Assembly: GCA_036384495.1 (NCBI GenBank)
Contig: DASVMD010000067.1
Location: forward strand, 1 to 30,280
Reading direction: 5' to 3'
Source: JAQGHB01 sp036384495
Lineage (GTDB): Bacteria > Patescibacteriota > Saccharimonadia > Saccharimonadales > UBA4665
DNA length: 30,280 nt
A model generated the notes under the pieces. That model saw only the letters and a list, made by a program, of their open reading frames with translations, searched no databases and was not told where the DNA came from. The translations under genes were made by a program, and so were the position numbers. Numbering within the stretch: position 1 is the stretch's first letter; each line of letters starts with the position of its first letter. This document shows positions 28,292 to 30,280 of the stretch, piece after piece.

Positions 28292-29755
28292 ATGGACTAT
28301 TTGAACCCCAAAAAAGAATATCGCCACCAAGTTATCATGATGGTTGGCTACGCCTGCATTGCCATTGCCGTGGCCATTGCTGCGCTGGTACTTCTGTATC
28401 AGGCCTACGGATTCGGCATTAATAAGAGTGGCACCGTTATTCAAAATAGCCTGGCGTTCTTCTCAAGCCACCCGAGCCCAGCCAATATTTATGTCGACGG
28501 CAAGCTCAATAAAAACCAGACTAATAGCCGTTTGGTGCTGCCGGAAGGCATTTATAAGATTACGCTGGCCCGCGACGGCTACCGCGACTGGCAGCGCACC
28601 ATCGAGCTAGACGGCGGCCAGGTGCAGCACTTCGATTACCCCTTCCTCTTCCCCAAGCAGCTGCAAACCAAAAAGATACAGAGTTACGACACTGAGCCAC
28701 GTCTAACCACGCAAAGCCCCGACCACCGCTGGTTGCTGGTTGGACAAGCCGGTTCGGACACCTCGTTTGACGTTTATGATCTCAAAAACGCCCCTGTTCA
28801 GCAGCCGGAAACCATTAACCTGCCCGCCAGCGTTGCCACCAAAGCTAACAGTAGCGAAAGCTGGAAATTAGGCGAGTGGGCCGACGACAACCGCCACGTG
28901 CTGCTGCAACACATGTACGACGGCAAGCTGGAGTACATTTTGCTCGATCGAACCTCGCCGGACCAGTCAATTAACCTCGATACTACACTGTCGGCAATGC
29001 CAACTAAGCTGACGCTCAACGACAAAAAATACGACAAATACTACCTCTATAACCAGGCCACCGGCAGCCTGCAAACCGCCTCGCTCGACACGCCCGACCC
29101 CAAGAACTATCTAGAGCATGTGCTGGCCTACCAGTCATACGGCAGCAACACCGTGTTGTACGCCACCGATGCTAACGCGCCGGCCGGCAAGGTACTCATC
29201 AAGATGCTCGCCGGCGACACCACTTATCCCATCCGCAGTCTCTCCGCCGGCACTACCTACTTACTCGATCTCACTAAATACAGCAGCAGCCTGTACGTGA
29301 CCGCCGGTTCAGCCAGTCAAAACAAGGTGTACATTTACAAAGATCCCATCGGCCAGCTCAGAGCGCGGCCCAAGCAGGCACTGATCCCGTCACAGGTGCT
29401 GCACGTGACCAACCCAACGTATCTAAGCTTTTCTAACAGCGCCCAGTTCATCGTGGCCGAGGGCGGCCAGCAGTTCGGCGTCTACGACATCGAGAACAAA
29501 AAAGGCTACAACTACACCACCACCCAGGCGCTCGACAAGCCGGCAGAGCACGCCACCTGGATGGACGGCAACCGCCTGGTCTACGTCAGCTCCGGCAAGC
29601 TCCACATCTTCGACTACGACAACACGAACCAGCAAACGCTAACCGCCGCCAGCCCAGATTTTCTCCCGGCCTTTTCGCCCGATTACAAATACGTCTATGA
29701 TATTTCGCAAACAGATGTGCAGCAAACAGCGCTGCGCACGCCGACTGATCTGTAG
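28292..29755 (+). CDS. Membrane-anchored PEGA-domain protein with beta-propeller-like C-terminal part
   Basis: The 487-residue protein has one transmembrane helix near the N-terminus (about 15-38, VIMMVGYACIAIAVAIAAL). A PEGA domain (about 58-115) contains ANIYVDGKLN and LPEGIYKITLARDGYRDWQR. The rest (about 130-487) is beta-rich with recurring blocks such as SPDHRWLLVGQ, LLDRTSPDQS, FSNSAQFIVAEGG and FSPDYKYVYDI, like WD40/TolB-type propeller blades. PEGA domains bind surface-layer or wall components, so a role in envelope binding is likely. Codon use is strongly C-rich, as expected for a host core gene. It diverges from the DUF4367-like gene. Confidence 0.82.
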   Translation: MDYLNPKKEYRHQVIMMVGYACIAIAVAIAALVLLYQAYGFGINKSGTVIQNSLAFFSSHPSPANIYVDGKLNKNQTNSRLVLPEGIYKITLARDGYRDWQRTIELDGGQVQHFDYPFLFPKQLQTKKIQSYDTEPRLTTQSPDHRWLLVGQAGSDTSFDVYDLKNAPVQQPETINLPASVATKANSSESWKLGEWADDNRHVLLQHMYDGKLEYILLDRTSPDQSINLDTTLSAMPTKLTLNDKKYDKYYLYNQATGSLQTASLDTPDPKNYLEHVLAYQSYGSNTVLYATDANAPAGKVLIKMLAGDTTYPIRSLSAGTTYLLDLTKYSSSLYVTAGSASQNKVYIYKDPIGQLRARPKQALIPSQVLHVTNPTYLSFSNSAQFIVAEGGQQFGVYDIENKKGYNYTTTQALDKPAEHATWMDGNRLVYVSSGKLHIFDYDNTNQQTLTAASPDFLPAFSPDYKYVYDISQTDVQQTALRTPTDL

Positions 29756-29772
29756 CCTAAGCTCTTGACATG

Positions 29773-30280
29773 CTACCCCTGTTTGGGGCGTACAATTTGC
29801 CGATGCCAATTGCCATCTTCGCCAAGCGTAAAACCTAGGCGATCAGCCTGTTCATCATAGGCTTTGGCTGCGGCTTCTGGACTAAGGTGAGGCCTATCCT
29901 CGTTTGGCTCAATATGATGGGCCCAGAAGTTTTTGTGGCCTGCCTGAACACCAATTGACGTAAAGCCCATATTGGCGGCGAATTCGGTGGTTATTTCTAT
30001 CAAGAGGCGCTGCCAGTCCAAAGGCGCAAGTCCGCGTGACGGAAGGGTGCGTATGACGTAATCCTTGTCAAAGGGGTGTTTGTCGGGATCAATCAGCTGG
30101 CTTCGCTTGCCCTGTAGCTGGTATATCATAAGTTCGTCTTGCCCTACTGCGCCAAAGGCAACCACGGCTTGGGCTCTACCTTTATGTGCTAGGCTAAAGC
30201 CATGCGGCGCGTCTAAGTACATAGGGGAACAAATATTTGATTCATCTGCCCAGAACGACTCTATGGTAACTCCTTTAGGA
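29773..30280 (-). CDS. Unrecognised protein, cut by the right edge
   Basis: At least 168 residues, ending RQIVRPKQG. The frame stays open beyond the ATG at 30222 to the window edge (TIESFWADESNICSPMYLDA), so the true start is probably outside; the ATG at 30222 is the fallback. The protein is soluble and alpha/beta with many His, Trp and acidic residues towards the end (GHKNFWAHHIEPNEDRPHLS). I recognise no family. It converges on the PEGA gene with a 17-bp gap; CCCC-TGTTT-GGGG at its 3' end can form a small hairpin without a T-run. Confidence 0.6.
   Translation of the reverse strand, partial: PKGVTIESFWADESNICSPMYLDAPHGFSLAHKGRAQAVVAFGAVGQDELMIYQLQGKRSQLIDPDKHPFDKDYVIRTLPSRGLAPLDWQRLLIEITTEFAANMGFTSIGVQAGHKNFWAHHIEPNEDRPHLSPEAAAKAYDEQADRLGFTLGEDGNWHRQIVRPKQG

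Noticed and set aside
1..30280. Alternative genetic code (UGA as an amino acid), as in some Patescibacteria.
   Set aside because: TGA ends several genes at the expected length, including the recombinase and its partner, and no conserved domain continues through a TGA.
1..30280. CRISPR array or insertion sequences.
   Set aside because: No regularly spaced repeats, no transposase ORF and no terminal inverted repeats were seen apart from the palindromes listed.

Overview
The window looks like a chromosome segment from a Candidatus Saccharibacteria (TM7/Patescibacteria)-type genome. The evidence is the gene set: compact and largely hypothetical envelope proteins, stand-alone receivers and histidine kinases, a kinase tail ending in KNHSLYRR, and a stand-alone YqfO/NIF3-type domain. 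Most first genes of a transcript also have a -10 hexamer only 6 to 9 nt before the start codon and no Shine-Dalgarno site, which is a leaderless layout. TGA acts as a stop, so the recoded SR1/Gracilibacteria lineages are unlikely. The taxonomic call is inference; no marker phylogeny can be run here.

Left host block (1-8281). The start of peptidyl-tRNA hydrolase (pth) diverges from a 33-codon ORF that directly abuts a Doc-type Fic toxin. Then come der, a putative HExxH protein, rluB, a histidine kinase/response regulator operon whose regulator carries a roughly 300-residue Pro/Ala tail, an unrecognised helical protein, and a PQ-loop-like membrane protein.

Integrative element (about 8342-15926, 7.6 kb). 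It sits in the 3' end of tRNA-Glu(CTC), flanked by a 14-bp direct repeat. It carries a large serine recombinase, a small partner ORF, a divergent control region, a helix-turn-helix ORF with a possible frameshift, and mostly individually promoted cargo: NUDIX hydrolase, nucleotidyltransferase, PIN/DUF4411 plus ImmA/IrrE pair, SDR oxidoreductase, a frameshifted HAD phosphatase, and a helical hypothetical. The attachment core lies inside the recombinase gene. In the integrated state the recombinase ends with tRNA-derived codons. In the circular form the same frame would run into a different 31-codon tail now stranded at the far end of the element. The element carries a terminator for the tRNA, while the presumed original tRNA terminator is left beyond the right repeat.

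Middle host block (15927-19102). It holds a YqfO-like domain protein, two hypotheticals, and a secreted, Trp-rich, Gly/Ser/Asn-rich protein with three ITGPTGPGS modules. A strongly structured leader lies upstream of that protein, and small coding remnants of related sequence lie nearby.

Right host block (19103-30280). It holds rlmH; a translesion-synthesis operon (hypothetical, UmuD-like protein without its catalytic dyad, umuC) with a long leader; a DUF3048 protein, membrane histidine kinase and receiver cluster with a 22-bp perfect palindrome between kinase and receiver; a winged-helix regulator; gltX; a divergent pair of envelope proteins (DUF4367-like and PEGA/beta-propeller); and a partial unknown gene at the right edge.
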